Assembly (NCBI GenBank): GCA_949825045.1
Contig: OX463808.1
Location: 27,961,674 to 28,025,673, forward strand
Direction: 5' to 3'
From: Argyresthia goedartella
Lineage: Eukaryota > Arthropoda > Insecta > Lepidoptera > Argyresthiidae
DNA length: 64,000 nucleotides
Below the pieces are notes generated by a model that was not told the DNA's origin, did no database searches, and saw only the letters and a list, made by a program, of their open reading frames with translations. Each line of letters starts with the position of its first letter. Within the stretch, counting starts at the first letter, position 1. Both the position numbers and the translations under genes were made by a program. Shown piece by piece: positions 30,510 through 41,508 of the stretch.

Positions 30510-32060
30510 TAATACAGATAAGATAAAGATAAAGAAATTTATTGTTTGATGAAACATAGGTATGGTGGATGTTAATAAAATGTTGGCATTTGTATCTCGA
30601 TGATCTGCCGTATAGCGTTCAAACATTGGTGCTTAATTGTATAAAATTTACAATAACATTAAAATTATATATACAGATTATACACGCATGCACACATATA
30701 AGAGGACACACAATAATTATTGTCATTAAATTTATAAAATGTCGGTAAGAAAATCATTTATTGAATAATATGCCTTGTTAATTAGATTTTTTTTAAGATT
30801 ATATTTATACACATTTATATTGTTATTTGACCTCAATGTTAACGGTAGTTTGTTATATATTCTGGTGGCCATACCGAATATACTTTTATCGTAGTATGCT
30901 GTCTTTCGCGGGTCAGCACTCAGTTTGTCCTGGTTGCGTTTGCTCTTCATGTGATTGAAGAGATGCATATTGCACTTCACAAATACTGCTGTTTCAAATA
31001 TATATAATGATGGGGCTGTTAGTATTTCAAGATTAATGAAGAGGCATCTGCAGCTATCTGTACAAATTAGTTTACATATTGCACGTACACATTTCTTTTG
31101 GGCTCTAAATATTATATCTTTTTTTGTGGCATTTCCCCAGAACATTATTCCGTACCTTAATGATGACTCGACAAATCCATGATATGCTATTATAACAGCA
31201 TCTTTATTTACTTGTTTAGAAATGAGAATTGACTTAGTTTACTACTCAAGACATCAATGTGTGTACTCCATGACATGTTGTTGTCAATGTGCAATCCTAA
31301 GAATTTGTGGTCTCAGTATCTTCTATTTGTTTACCCTCATAGTTAATGTTTAATGTCAATGGTTTTTTATGTCCATTAGAAAATTTCATCAGTTTTGTTT
31401 TATTAATATTTATTAAAAGATTATTATTATTATGCCATTCTATTAAATTTATTAGGGAATTATTAATGTCTGATTCATATGTATTTAGATTCTGTCCTAT
31501 AAATGTTACGGTGTTGTCGTCAGCGAAAAGATCCATCGGATGATTAACACATTTTGGGATATACTAGGAACAATAGTGGGCCCAAAACACTCCCTTGTGT
31601 TACTCCACATTTTATGTCCCTAGAGTCAGATGAACATGTCATTTCCATTTGTGATTTTGTGCATATTTGAGCAATTTGGGTTAATTGTTTCCTATTACTT
31701 CAGTAGGATTTAATGAGGTCATGTGCGTTACCTCGTCCACCATATGCATACAATTTGTCTAATAATATTTTGTTGTCAACATAGTCAAACGCCTTGGTAA
31801 GGTCCATATATAATGATGTGACATGTTTGCCACTATCAATGTTTGGCATGATCTTACTCAGGAAATCATAAATTGCCATGTTAATATTTTTATTTTTTCT
31901 GAAGCCCTTTTGCTCTTCAGCCAGTATTTTATGTTTTTCTAAATAGATATATAGCCTGTCATAAATAGCTTTCTCTAATATTTTGGAGAATATTGGTTTC
32001 AGCGCTATGGGTCTGTAGTACACATTCATATTCATATTCTTTATTCCACAGAAATCATAA
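30510..32060 (-). mobile_element. LINE E, degraded 5'-truncated copy
   Basis: A minus-strand LINE distinct from A and B. Its 3' end has GATAAA-type short repeats (about 30510-30530). It retains RT and C-terminal pieces in several frames and is cut at about 32060. Confidence 0.8.
30732..32060 (-). pseudogene. LINE E ORF2 reverse transcriptase, broken
   Basis: Minus-strand pieces: 32060-31700 has YYRPIALKPIFSKILEKAIY, then KGFRKNKNINMAIYDFL and SLYMDLTKAFDYVD (catalytic Asp). 31536-31297 has LFADDNTVTFIGQNL (FADD box) and LLININKTKLMKF. 31145-30732 is the C-terminal region, beginning MFWGNATKKDIIF. The VPQGS segment (about 31560-31690) is decayed (codons for GVTQGSVLGPL-like residues can be traced). 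Frameshifts near 31690, 31540 and 31300 make it a pseudogene. Confidence 0.8.
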
Positions 32061-32284
32061 TGGTAAGATAACAAAACATTAAATGGGCAAAGGCGAACTT
32101 ATCTCTTAAGAGAGATTTCTACCAGCAAACCTAGGCAGGACAGGAAAATTTGTGCAACAGGTGAGTCTTATTGCGCAATAAAACTATATACCATTATTAT
32201 TTACGATACTAAAACAAAATAATATGGAATTGAATTAACTATGTATATACTATGTAAAATACAATAGCACAAAAATTAAATTTA
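32061..32284. other. Unassigned AT-rich stretch
   Basis: Short self-complementary tract cttatctcttaagagagat near 32098-32117; nothing else recognised. Confidence 0.35.
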
Positions 32285-32311
32285 CACAGTCAGGTCATAA
32301 GTTCTGTCACA
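32285..32311 (+). repeat. Left terminal inverted repeat of the maT element
   Basis: 27 bases; complement of 33567-33593 except at position 3. Confidence 0.93.
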
Positions 32312-32427
32312 CAATAAAAACTTTTGAATTTAGATCGCTGGCCACAAAAAAGTTTATTGAATTCGAATTTCGAATTTTCCATGAAAATAAAAATGTGTAC
32401 TTTTTAGAATTTTCCTCATTTTTAAAT

Positions 32428-33468
32428 ATGGAGTGGACACTTAAAGAAGACCGTGTCGCAGTTATTGCGTTGCATCGTTGCGGTTACGCGCCAATTCAGA
32501 TTTTAGACTTACTGAATAATTTGAATATTACCAAAAGATTCGTTTATCGTACCATAAAACGATACAATGAAGACTCTAGTGTAGATGACAGGTCAAGAAG
32601 TGGTCGACCTCGCTCTGTTAGGACTCCAGCAGTGATAAAAGCTGTGAAGGCGCGAACTCAAAGAAATCCCATACGTAAGCAAAAACTGTTGGCCCTTCAG
32701 ATGGGGTTAAGCAGGACCACGGTGAAAAGGGTGTTAAATGAAGACTTAGGGCTTAGGGCATATCGAAGAAAAACAGGACATCGTTTGGACGCTCGTTTAA
32801 TGGACTTGAGACTGAAGAGATGCCGCGCTTTGTTGAAGCGGTACGCGGGAAAAAAGCATCGGGAAATTCTTTTTTCGGATGAAAAAATTTTCACCGTTGA
32901 AGAGAGCTACAACAAACAAAATGATAAGGTGTACGCACATAGCAGTGAAGAAGCGAGCAACCGTATTCCGCGTGTCCAACAAGGTCATTTTCCATCCTCG
33001 CTCATGGTTTGGTTGGGAGTCTCTTATTGGGGCTTAACTGAGGTACATTTTTGTGAGAAAGGCGTAAAAACGAATGCAGTTGTGTATCAAAATACAGTCC
33101 CCAAGAACCTTGTGGAACCTGTTTCTCATACCATGTTTAATAACAGGCACCGGGTATTCCAACAAGATTCTGCGCCAGCTCATAGAGCGAAAAGCACACA
33201 AGACTGGCTGGCGGCGCGTGAAATCGACTTCATCCGGCACGAAGACTGGCCCTCCTCCAGTCCAGATTTGAGTCCGTTAGATTACAAGATATGGCAACAC
33301 TTGGAGGAAAAGGCCTGCTCAAAGCCTCATCCTGATTTGGAGTCACTCAAGGCATCCTTGATTAAGGCAGCCGCCGATATTGACATGGACCTCGTTCGTG
33401 CTGCGATAGACGACTGGCCGCGCAGAATAAAGGCGTGTATTCAAAATGGCGGGGGTCATTTTGAATAA
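32428..33468 (+). CDS. maT (DD37D) transposase, intact
   Basis: 346 aa from ATG 32428 (MEWTLKEDRVAVIALHRCGY) to TAA 33468. An in-frame upstream extension to 32395 lacks an ATG, so the internal ATG is chosen. Two helix-turn-helix DNA-binding regions (about residues 8-45 and 70-115) are joined by a GRP-type hook (RSRSGRPRS). The catalytic Asps are D151 in LFSDEKIF, D247 in FQQDSAPAH and D285 in LSPLDYKIW. 37 residues separate the last two, defining DD37D. The length is normal for the family. No stop or frameshift is seen, and both inverted repeats are present, so this copy could be competent. Confidence 0.95.
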   Translation: MEWTLKEDRVAVIALHRCGYAPIQILDLLNNLNITKRFVYRTIKRYNEDSSVDDRSRSGRPRSVRTPAVIKAVKARTQRNPIRKQKLLALQMGLSRTTVKRVLNEDLGLRAYRRKTGHRLDARLMDLRLKRCRALLKRYAGKKHREILFSDEKIFTVEESYNKQNDKVYAHSSEEASNRIPRVQQGHFPSSLMVWLGVSYWGLTEVHFCEKGVKTNAVVYQNTVPKNLVEPVSHTMFNNRHRVFQQDSAPAHRAKSTQDWLAAREIDFIRHEDWPSSSPDLSPLDYKIWQHLEEKACSKPHPDLESLKASLIKAAADIDMDLVRAAIDDWPRRIKACIQNGGGHFE

Positions 33469-33566
33469 ACTTTATTACCATAAGAATCTATGTTTTATTA
33501 AGTTCATTTTGCTATATAAATGTTTACATAAATAATAAACATGTCTAAATTATTTCATATTGCACA

Positions 33567-33593
33567 TGTGACAGAACTTATGACCTGACTATG
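33567..33593 (-). repeat. Right terminal inverted repeat of the maT element
   Basis: 27 bases; complement of 32285-32311 except at position 3. Confidence 0.93.
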
Positions 33594-33750
33594 TATATCA
33601 AATTTGTACTTACTTATATATGTCACTGTAAGATTGTCAAATTCCAAATTCCAAATGTCTTTATTACTGTAGATATTTACATAATTAATAAGCAGGAATA
33701 AATAATTACAAAATTATTAACAGCAAGGTCTGTGTTGTGCCAGATTAACC

Positions 33751-35004
33751 TCATACAGTCCCGTCATTTAAGTAATCTTGAAAATTGTAATATCGATTTT
33801 TCGAAAAAGTCGCTTTAACATGGTTTTTAAATTGCTCAAATGGCAATTTTAAGATCTCCAGAGGTATATTGTTGTAGTAGAAAATGCATTGACCCTTGAA
33901 AGAATTGCTAACCTTCGCGAGTCTAAACCGGGGCGCAAGTAGCCTGTGATTATTTCTTAGGTTAATAATACAGCTATCGCTAATTTTGGGAAATGTTGTA
34001 AGGTTCTTGCGTACATACATTATATTTTCGAAAATAAATTGACTAGCTACAGTTAGTATGTCAATTTCTTTAAAAAGCTCTATTAAGGAGTCTCTGCGTT
34101 TTAAATTATAAATTGCTCGAATAGCTCTTTTATGTAAAATAAAAATAGTTTGAATATCCGCTGCTTTCCCCCACAACAAGATACCATAGGACATGACCCT
34201 ATGAAAGTAACTAAAATATACTAGCCTAGATGTAGCCACATCAGCGTTTTGTCTGATGTTCCTAACAGCGTAAGCCGCAGAACTTAATTTACCAGCTAAT
34301 TTATCTATGTGGGGTCCCCGCTGCAATTTTCTATCAATGGTTTTTCCAAGGAACTTCGTGTCATTTACTAATTCTAACGTGCTGCTGTCTAACACCAAAC
34401 TGGTCTCAACTTGCCTGAAATTTGGAAGTGAGAATTTGATAAATTTGGATTTGCCAGCATTTAACAATAAATTATTAATTGTGAACCAATTCAAGGTTAA
34501 AGACAATACTCCATTAACATCATCAAAATCTTCTTTTTGTCTTTCAATTTTGAAGTCCAGTGAAGTGTCATCAGCAAACAACACTATGTCAGTCAACTTC
34601 TCCACAATGAAAGGCAGATCGTTAATATATAACAGGAATAAGAAAGGGCCTAATATGGAACCTTGTGGAACGCCAATTTTTACTCCCGATCCATCAGATT
34701 TAACGCCATTGACTTTTGCCTGTTGCATTCTATTGCTTAGGTATGATAGTAGATCCAACGCTTTATTTCTAACTCCGTAATGATTTAATTTCATTAGTAG
34801 CGTATCATGATCAACACAATCAAATGCCTTCGACAGATCGCAAAAAACACCGATAGCATCCTGTGCGGCTTCCCATGCAGAATAAATATGAGATATAAGG
34901 GTAATCCGTAGTCGATTTACCCCTAGTGAAACCGTATTGTTTGGCGTGGAGTTGTTTTGTTCGCTTGAAGTGTGAGAGCATTTGATTGAGTATAATCTTT
35001 TCAA
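33751..35004 (-). pseudogene. LINE A ORF2, RT to C-terminus (417 codons open)
   Basis: The open frame holds RT blocks from SAWEAAQDAIGVFCDLSKAF (catalytic Asp) through GVPQGSILGPFLFLLYINDL and VLFADDTSLDF (FADD box), then the thumb (KFLGKTID) and the C-terminal region (YFHRVMSYGILLWGK, later APRFRLAKVSNSFKG), to the stop at 33751. It is the best-preserved LINE A copy. The N-terminal part of RT continues in another frame at 35238-35101 (AYIFNKCVDDGAFPDLMKHS) and is separated by the AT microsatellite, so the gene is broken. No endonuclease domain remains. Confidence 0.9.
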
Positions 35005-35035
35005 AATATTTACTTAGTGCTGGAAGAACAGATAT

Positions 35036-35039
35036 GATA

Positions 35040-35097
<58 letters not shown>
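35036..35097. repeat. (AT)n microsatellite inside LINE A
   Basis: About 62 bases of almost pure AT alternation, with one C. In the copy at 7704-9760 the same position holds RT coding sequence, so the repeat accompanies a deletion. Confidence 0.93.
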
Positions 35098-35101
<4 letters not shown>

Positions 35102-35266
35102 TAAGACTTGAACAGAGGTATCAGTTTACTGTGTTTCATGAGGTCTGGGAAAGCTCCATCGTCAACACATTTATTAAATATATAAGCCAGGTGTGGGGCG
35201 GTATTATTGAACCAATGGCTTTGACTGATATACCCCACAGGTCTTTAGTATTTTTTAAGTTAAGTA

Positions 35267-35604
35267 AAACCGTAAGTTGAAAAACTAACGTTTTTTTTCT
35301 CGTAAGTTAGTCTATTATCGACAGATAGTAAACTGTAGCGTACTATATGACGCGTTAGTTGATAAACTAACGGTTAAAACCGTTAAATAGTAAACTGGTT
35401 TAAACTTGAATTGCAAACGAAATACCAGGGCCAACACTGCGGCAGCCTAAGTGAAGACTAGATGGGGCGAGCGCAGCGAAGCCCCCGAATAGTCTTCGTG
35501 TTAGGTTTAGGACAAAAGAAATGTAAATTCTAAACCTTGTGGGTCTGGTTTACTATCTGTCGATAGATGATCAACTAACGCGTTAGTTTATCAACTAACG
35601 GTTT
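35267..35604. mobile_element. MITE with AAACCGT ends
   Basis: 338 bp between TA dinucleotides (35265-35266 and 35605-35606). The arms are about 60 bp and imperfect: the left starts AAACCGTAAGTTGAAAAAC, and the complement of the right starts AAACCGTTAGTTGATAAAC; both contain ATCGACAGATAGTAAAC. A further internal copy of the end motif (about 35351-35385) points to a compound structure. No coding capacity. Confidence 0.85.
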
Positions 35605-35606
35605 TA

Positions 35607-36180
35607 TACTTATTGACATATAGACAAGTACTTATCACGAAAATGCTCTTTGAGTCTTTTCTCAAAAGATAAATTGAGAGACTTTCTCTAAAAGCGCAGC
35701 GAAGTTCGTTCCACAGTCTGATTGCCCTTAACCTTAACAAGTGTTTGTAAGCGGCAGTATTATGCCTAGGAGTTGAAAGGAGAGACATCGTGTGGGGTCT
35801 CCCGTTGATATCTCTGGGGAAAAGAAGCTCGAAACGTTCTCGAGGATATGTGGGGTAGCGGGGATTTTGCGAAATATTGAACAGTTAGGAGAGAATGTGC
35901 TTATCACGACGAAGACGGATCGGAAACCACCCCAACTCCTTGCGATACTTTGAGACATACTTGCGCAGCCCGAAGACAAACTGAATCCTGAGGTTTTGGA
36001 GTCGTTAGAGTTTGTTCAGTAGTTCTTCGTTCTCACTGATCCAGCAAACATGCACAGGGCAGAAAATGAGCCAGGGCAGAACATGATTTGGTTAGTCGAA
36101 TCGGGCGGACCTGGCAGATTCGATTTGCCTATATTGAATATGGCGTCTAAGCAGAGAGAGGTCACACGACAGAGAACGAC
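35607..36180 (-). pseudogene. LINE C ORF2 C-terminal relic, minus
   Basis: In one minus frame, LLSTPRHNTAAYKHLLRLRA is followed by IRLWNEL, a Leu/Arg-rich RLWN motif typical of the C-terminus of jockey/R1-group ORF2. Upstream text (about 35800-36000) reads as decayed matching coding sequence. A related piece lies inverted at 36470-36646. Confidence 0.6.
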
Positions 36181-36469
36181 GCTGTCATGCGCGGGCGACA
36201 AGGTTCAGCAGGACGCGAAACACAACAATGGCAGGAAGCAGCGGACGTCTTGCAGGCGGCACCAGCAGTGTCGGTAGCGAGTGCATGGCATGTGGAGGAC
36301 TACACAGCTCCACCACGTGCAAATACAGAGTTTTTGTTTGCCGGGTATGCATGCCAACAGGGAATTTGAAGAGAGTTTGACCTAAACTGAGAGGACTGTA
36401 CCACAACGACATAGAAGAAGTAGAGTACAGACTTGATGGAAGTGATGATGAGGTATCTAGTTATATGTT
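36181..36469. other. Unassigned stretch between inverted LINE C pieces
   Basis: No coding signal recognised. Confidence 0.35.
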
Positions 36470-36646
36470 TTAGCAACCGGAGATCCCACACGATGTCTCT
36501 CCTTTCAACTCTTCGGTATAACATTGCCGCTTAGATTAAGGGCAATCCGACTGTGAAACGCACTTCCCGACGCTATTAGAGATAGTCCTTCAGTTTTCAC
36601 TTTTAAGAAAACATTGAAAGAGCATATCCTTTCTCTTTCGTGATAG
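36470..36646 (+). pseudogene. LINE C ORF2 C-terminal relic, plus
   Basis: In the plus frame ending at the TGA near 36645 the sequence reads RLRAIRL, then a stop, then NALPDAIRDSPSVFTFKKTL, the same RLWN-type C-terminus in opposite orientation to 35607-36180. The left breakpoint of the tandem duplication (36619) falls inside this relic. Confidence 0.65.
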
Positions 36647-36709
36647 GTACTTTTAAATATGTTTTATAAGAGTAAGTATATATCAAATATATATTATACT
36701 TTCGTGGAG

Positions 36710-36710
<1 letters not shown>

Positions 36711-36740
<30 letters not shown>
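36711..36740. repeat. (AT)n microsatellite
   Basis: About 25-30 bases of AT alternation after ggagt; same length in unit 2 (49526-49555). Confidence 0.9.
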
Positions 36741-36814
36741 ATTTATTTTATTATATAAATGTAAATAATAAGAGTATTATATTATATATTAAGAATAATA
36801 GTTCTGTTGCTGTA

Positions 36815-37165
36815 GTCTAGTGCTGTAGTTCAGCGGAATTCCTGGCGAGCTGTATTTTTTTGGCAGCTAACTGCGCTTGCATCTCTAGCTCTGCAGATCC
36901 AGTCGTGCGAGGTGGCATGTGTGTTATGCCTCGGCGGCGATTTTCCTCGCAGCCACCACCGTCGTGGAGGAGGGGCTCATGGGCGTGGAGACGGAGCGCG
37001 GCCGCGAGGTAGTGGGTGCACCATCGGTGTTCGTGGTGGGCATCTCACTTTGGGCCTGCGGCGGCGGGGCGGTGCTTCAGCTTGCAGAGCTGGGGCGGCA
37101 CTAGTGTTTTCAACACCAGTACCCGTTGGTGGTATGAGCCCCGATTGACTTCTGGTTACAACCAT
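36815..37165 (-). pseudogene. Gag-like N-terminal fragment (LTR element?), minus
   Basis: From 37165 the minus strand reads MVVTRSQSG, then a Pro/Arg-rich stretch (PPRRRRPKVRCPPRTP). In another frame near 36925-36815 it reads PPRTTGSAELEMQAQLAAKK, a charged helical segment. I associate MVVTRS starts and such helices with insect LTR-element gag, possibly BEL. The GC-rich character contrasts with its surroundings. The frame break and lack of any downstream domain make it a relic. Assignment is tentative. Confidence 0.4.
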
Positions 37166-38339
37166 GTCGAATATTTTATCACTTTTTACATAGACACTGT
37201 TTCAAATCACTGTGTAAAAGGACCACTACTTGGTCGACTCGTAGCTATCTATATAATAAAAAGCTGGATCAAATATTGAATAAAAAATTCTTCGTTTTTA
37301 TTTCGTGTTCGTTTTAGAAAAAAAATACTTAACCGAATCTTGTAAATTATATACGCTTTGTTGCTAAGCAACTATATATGGAAAATAGAAATATACTCTA
37401 ACAAAAAGGTTTTACGGGAGTCGTGCACATAACGCGTGACAAATTTTCTTTGTGTCTCCAAATACTCTTGTATAATGTAATTAATAATTATATAGGCCTA
37501 GATAACTTTATGAATATGAACATACCAACACCTTTCCTTACAATACACTAATTAGGTTCCTCATCTTAGAAATATACCCACACAACAAACAGTAAAACAC
37601 AAACAATTTACCACCCACACTAAAAATCATAAATCTACACAAAAGTCCATTAATTAATAAATATATCAAGCCAATATAAATATATCAAACCAAAATAAGT
37701 ATAAAAAAACAATATTTAAAACAACTAAGACAATTGTTTTAAGGCCCAGTGCTGGCTGTTGAGGTGAGGCGCGCCGCATTTGCCCGTCGTTTTCTGGCGG
37801 GGTAGCGGAACTGGCGGGGTAGCGGGCGGCGCGGAATAACGTCGGACCGCCCGGCGACTTTAAAAACTAAGTGTTTTTTCGAATTTACTGAAAAACGGAA
37901 ATAAGCTAATTGATAAAATTTAATGATTGATACGGAGCACTAAAAGAGGAAAATTTAGGTATAAAAGTTATGCGAAAAATCAGTTATTTTATATAAAAAA
38001 AATTGTATCTCCTTTTTAAGACTATGTTCAGGATTTTTTCCGATCGAGGCAAATTAATATAATCACGTAACGACATAGTATTTAAACTAGATTATCTCAT
38101 TGTGAATAACATATATATTTTTGAAACCTGTGAATTTAGTGTTTTTTTTTTTTGCCAAGGCGCTCTTCAGTGATTTTGTGTGATCTTGGGCCTTAAGAAT
38201 AATTTAATGAGATCCTATATAAAAAATAATCACATTCGATAATGTACATTAATTAATAAATGATCTGGATGTCACATCGGTTTGTGAGTCCATCCTTACT
38301 GAATGGAGTAACTGTATCAAGTATGTTCCCACATCGCAT
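37166..38339. other. Unassigned; includes a GC-rich island
   Basis: A GC-rich tract at about 37741-37860 has two ggcggggtagcgg repeats. The rest is AT-rich without recognised coding. Confidence 0.35.
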
Positions 38340-39660
38340 TATGGTCTAAAAATAATTTCCCAAAATATTAGTAGTAATGGCCGCAATTTTCCAGACTTCC
38401 TAGTACTTCTGCATTAACTAAAATTTTATTGTGATAATCTGATATTGACCGAATGTTGGATGTTTTGTACACCTCTAATTCCCTTTATTCAAGGCAATAG
38501 GCATTATGTAAATTAAACAAATCTAAATCAAAATGATGGAGTGGTGATATAATACAAAGAAAACCTACTTGTCATCATAGAGGAGCCAAACATTGCTGAA
38601 AGAAATTGTCTTATTGTGAAACATAATAAAGACACGGCTAATATCGCCATTTACCGCCCACTTTGTTTCAAAAATAGAAAATTTAGTTGATGGCTTAACT
38701 TATGTATTTTAGGATTTGTCTTGTTTCTCCAATGTAATTTTGACAGGAGACTGTTATATTGATATAAACCCAGTTAAACATAATTCTGATGCCGACCTCT
38801 ACTTAGATAAAGCTGCCTATTATGGACTGTTACCTGGAACTACTTTTGGGACTAGGGATTCCAGCAATATTTGCTTAGATCATTTGCTTCTAAAAAAATA
38901 AAATAAAGGTGGTATTTTTTAGGAGTTACCTATCAAAAATAATAATGGTGAACTTACCGAGCAGTACGCAGTCGGTAAATTGGGGAGTTCCACAGGGTAG
39001 TATCCTTGGACCTACTCTATTCCTAATTTATATTATTACCCCTGCCGCCTCGTGCTGCAACATGCCAAAATAATCCCCTACGCCGATGACACGGTTTTAC
39101 TATTTGCTGGTAGTTTTACTATTGCCTGGTAGTAGGTGGAACGAGGTATTAGTTAGTGCTCAACTAGACTTCAATATTGTTTCCCGCTGGCTACAATAAA
39201 ATATTCTGACCCTCAACTCTGAGAAAGCCAAATATGTAACTTTCTCTCTACAACTCTACACAACCGAATAGCGTACACAAATCATTTGCTCACATATGCG
39301 ATACTTTGGGGCTAAATTTATGCACATGTGGAGTTCTGGAAAGGACGCCGACTATCAAATATTTAGGTATACTTCTTGATAATAATTTGAATTTCCTAAA
39401 TCACGTAGTCTCGTAGTGCCAAAATCAGAAAATTAATATATAACGTCTCATTGAATAAACGCATAACCTTTTAGATCCCAACTTATTTATTACTAAACTA
39501 TTTGGTCATACTCTTTACCATCGGGTATGTAGGTTGAAAAAAATCAAAACTTCAAATAAAAGTATAAAATTAAAATTACCTCATGCAACAAAGATTCTTA
39601 CTGGATTGATTGACGTCATGAACAAAAAATCTATCAAATTTGACGATTCTCATATGTAGT
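38340..39660 (+). pseudogene. LINE F ORF2 relic: endonuclease and RT pieces
   Basis: Plus strand. Endonuclease parts: IISQNI near 38350, LTECWM near 38445, AIYRP near 38645, then VILTGDCYIDI and DSSNICLDHLLLKK (38740-38900), which carry the GD and DH active-site motifs of LINE apurinic-type endonuclease. A deletion joins this to RT text: NWGVPQGSILGPTLFLIYI (38975-39035), PYADDTVLLFAG (39078-39113) and later TIKYLGILLDNNLNFLNH (about 39350-39405). Many stops and frameshifts make it dead. It is similar in style to LINE B but not clearly the same family. Confidence 0.75.
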
Positions 39661-39708
39661 CGTTACAAATTCGTATCAGATAAAACTATGTAGGGGCACG
39701 TAAATAAT

Positions 39709-39776
39709 AAAACACGTAAATAAATAGTAGTATTTATATGAACCAATATAAATACTACTATTTATTTACGTGTTTT
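39709..39776. repeat. Perfect hairpin, 31-bp arms, 6-nt loop
   Basis: The arm 39709-39739 (starts AAAACACGTAAATAAATAG), loop gaacca, and exact complement 39746-39776. It is the longest of the perfect hairpins here. Confidence 0.96.
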
Positions 39777-41241
39777 GAAAACTGTTACTATTTTTGGTCA
39801 TAAATATTGAATAGAATTACGAAATCAATCTATCCAAGCACTAACATAATATATTGAATTCACTGAAACCAAACGAAACGTGGGAAGGTGAAGTTGAAAT
39901 TCAAAGTTCAGCTGCTGGGATATACGGCTATAAAATAATAGCAAAGTTAACTAATTTCATAGCAAACATTCAAAGATTCTAACTCACATAGTCTTAAAAA
40001 CTAAACTAATATTGTTGAGACAATGCTGTACAGGTATATATACACTTTTATTATTATCGATTATGGTCAAAAAATATAATGATGTCAAGTTAATGGAAAG
40101 AAGAAATAAATTAATATCGCCAAATAAATACGAAGAGTGCCGTTAACGTCGTCGGAAAACGTCAAAAACACGTAGAAAAATATTTGTCCAGAAATGTAAA
40201 ACCAACTGTCAATCTGCGTGGGTTAACACATTCAGATTCACCCAGCGTTACCTCTCTCTGTTATTTTAATGTTTATATGATGAACTGATCATCAACTGCG
40301 ACACAATATGCACTTTTCATTACGTACACGTGCACTACACGCAGAGTTTAATTCCAAAACAAACAAACAACTAAATAAATTAGCAACTTTTCATGTGCGG
40401 CCGCCATAGTTTGAATTCCAATTTTCTGAAACATCTACACTTTCGCAAAGGCAATTCATATGTGAGTTCTGTAGCTGTATATTTGATTTACTATTGCCTT
40501 GCATAATATGAAATGTAATGAAATTGCTTGGCATAATTCCTTTTCACCAGAATTTTGTACACCCTTATACATATTAGGCACAAATAATTACGCATACATT
40601 TCCAAGTAATACACATTGGAAGCACAAACATCATAAAGACTGCAATTTTTATTTATTTATTTATTTATTTACACAAAATTTTACATAGTTACTCATTATG
40701 GGAATTATAAAGCATAAACATAAAAATATGTACTTAACAATAATTGCACATAATCACCAATATATGTTTGTATATTCTTACATGTCAACCTAACACGAAG
40801 ACTAATGAAGGCTTCGCTTCGCTCAAACACTTTAGCCTTCACCTAACCTGACCCACCACTTCGCCCAGATATAAGTCGTATGTAGGTCAGAGTTTTACCA
40901 ATCATTTTAGCCAAAAAATAATATGTAAAAATTAGTAGACTCGAAAGCAGCCCAACTGAAATTTTACTTAAAGCAATTCATGCCAAACGATATTATAAGA
41001 AATTACTATTATGGCATTACAAGTTATGACAAACTCATTATGCGAATAAAAATTAGGAAACACAAAATGAAGCAAAGTAAAAGGATACATACCATGTCTT
41101 TATTTTTAGTTTCATTACCCACATTCCTTATATATGTTATCATTACCTGAAAATACCTATATACATAGCACGCATAGCATAAGCACGTGGCCAATCCACA
41201 ACTCCGCAGCAATTCACATTCACGTGTTGATTTGCTGACAC
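39777..41241. other. Unassigned
   Basis: A (TTTA)n tract lies at about 40650-40672. No gene recognised. Confidence 0.35.
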
Positions 41242-41508
41242 GACGAGCCGAATGGCCGAGTCGGCAGTGACCCTGCCTACGAAGCTAAGGGTCCCGGGTT
41301 CGAGTCCCGGTGGGGTCAAATATTTGTTTGATGAGAACGGATGTTTGTACCCTAGTCATGGTTGTTTATCTATCTAAGTATAATATTTATCTATATAAGT
41401 ATGTGTATCGTTGTCTAGTACCCAAGATACAGGGAATCCTAGTTTGGGGCTAGATCAATCTGTGTAAATAGTGTCCAAGGTAGTATTATTAGTATTATAT
41501 TATTAGAT
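41242..41508 (+). mobile_element. tRNA-derived SINE
   Basis: The 5' part has an RNA polymerase III box A (TGGCCGAGTCGG, 41253-41264) and a perfect box B (GGTTCGAGTCC, 41297-41307), 32 bases apart. The acceptor arms do not pair well (only the outer three bases), so this is a tRNA-like head, not a functional tRNA gene. A non-tRNA body of about 190 bases follows, with gtttgggg and gtgtccaagg near its end, then a TTA/ATT-rich tail. This is the standard build of an insect SINE mobilised by a LINE. Confidence 0.8.

Larger units (their letters stand above)
32285..33593 (+). mobile_element. maT-type (DD37D) mariner transposon, apparently intact
   Basis: 1309 bp, flanked by TA (32283-32284 and 33594-33595), with 27-bp terminal inverted repeats differing at one position (core AGTCAGGTCATAAGTTCTG; 32285-32311 and 33567-33593). 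The single gene is uninterrupted. Size, ends and catalytic signature fit the maT clade of Tc1/mariner, common in Lepidoptera. Confidence 0.95.
33640..35264 (-). mobile_element. LINE A, longest copy
   Basis: Minus strand, 3' end at about 33640 with two to three attcca-type units, 3' UTR to 33750, then ORF2 to 35238. It ends at a TA-flanked MITE (35267). An AT microsatellite (35036-35097) has replaced part of the RT region. Confidence 0.88.

Noticed and set aside
30206..30626. Proline-rich frames of 90-91 codons
   Set aside because: Low-complexity, with no start context or homology; they overlap a MITE end and the LINE E 3' tail.
36912..37279. Plus-strand frames in the GC-rich tract
   Set aside because: They are antisense to the gag-like fragment beginning MVVTRSQSG, which reads better.
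41242..41318. A tRNA gene (boxes A and B present)
   Set aside because: The acceptor stem pairs only at three positions and a SINE body with an A/T-rich tail follows directly, so it is a SINE head.
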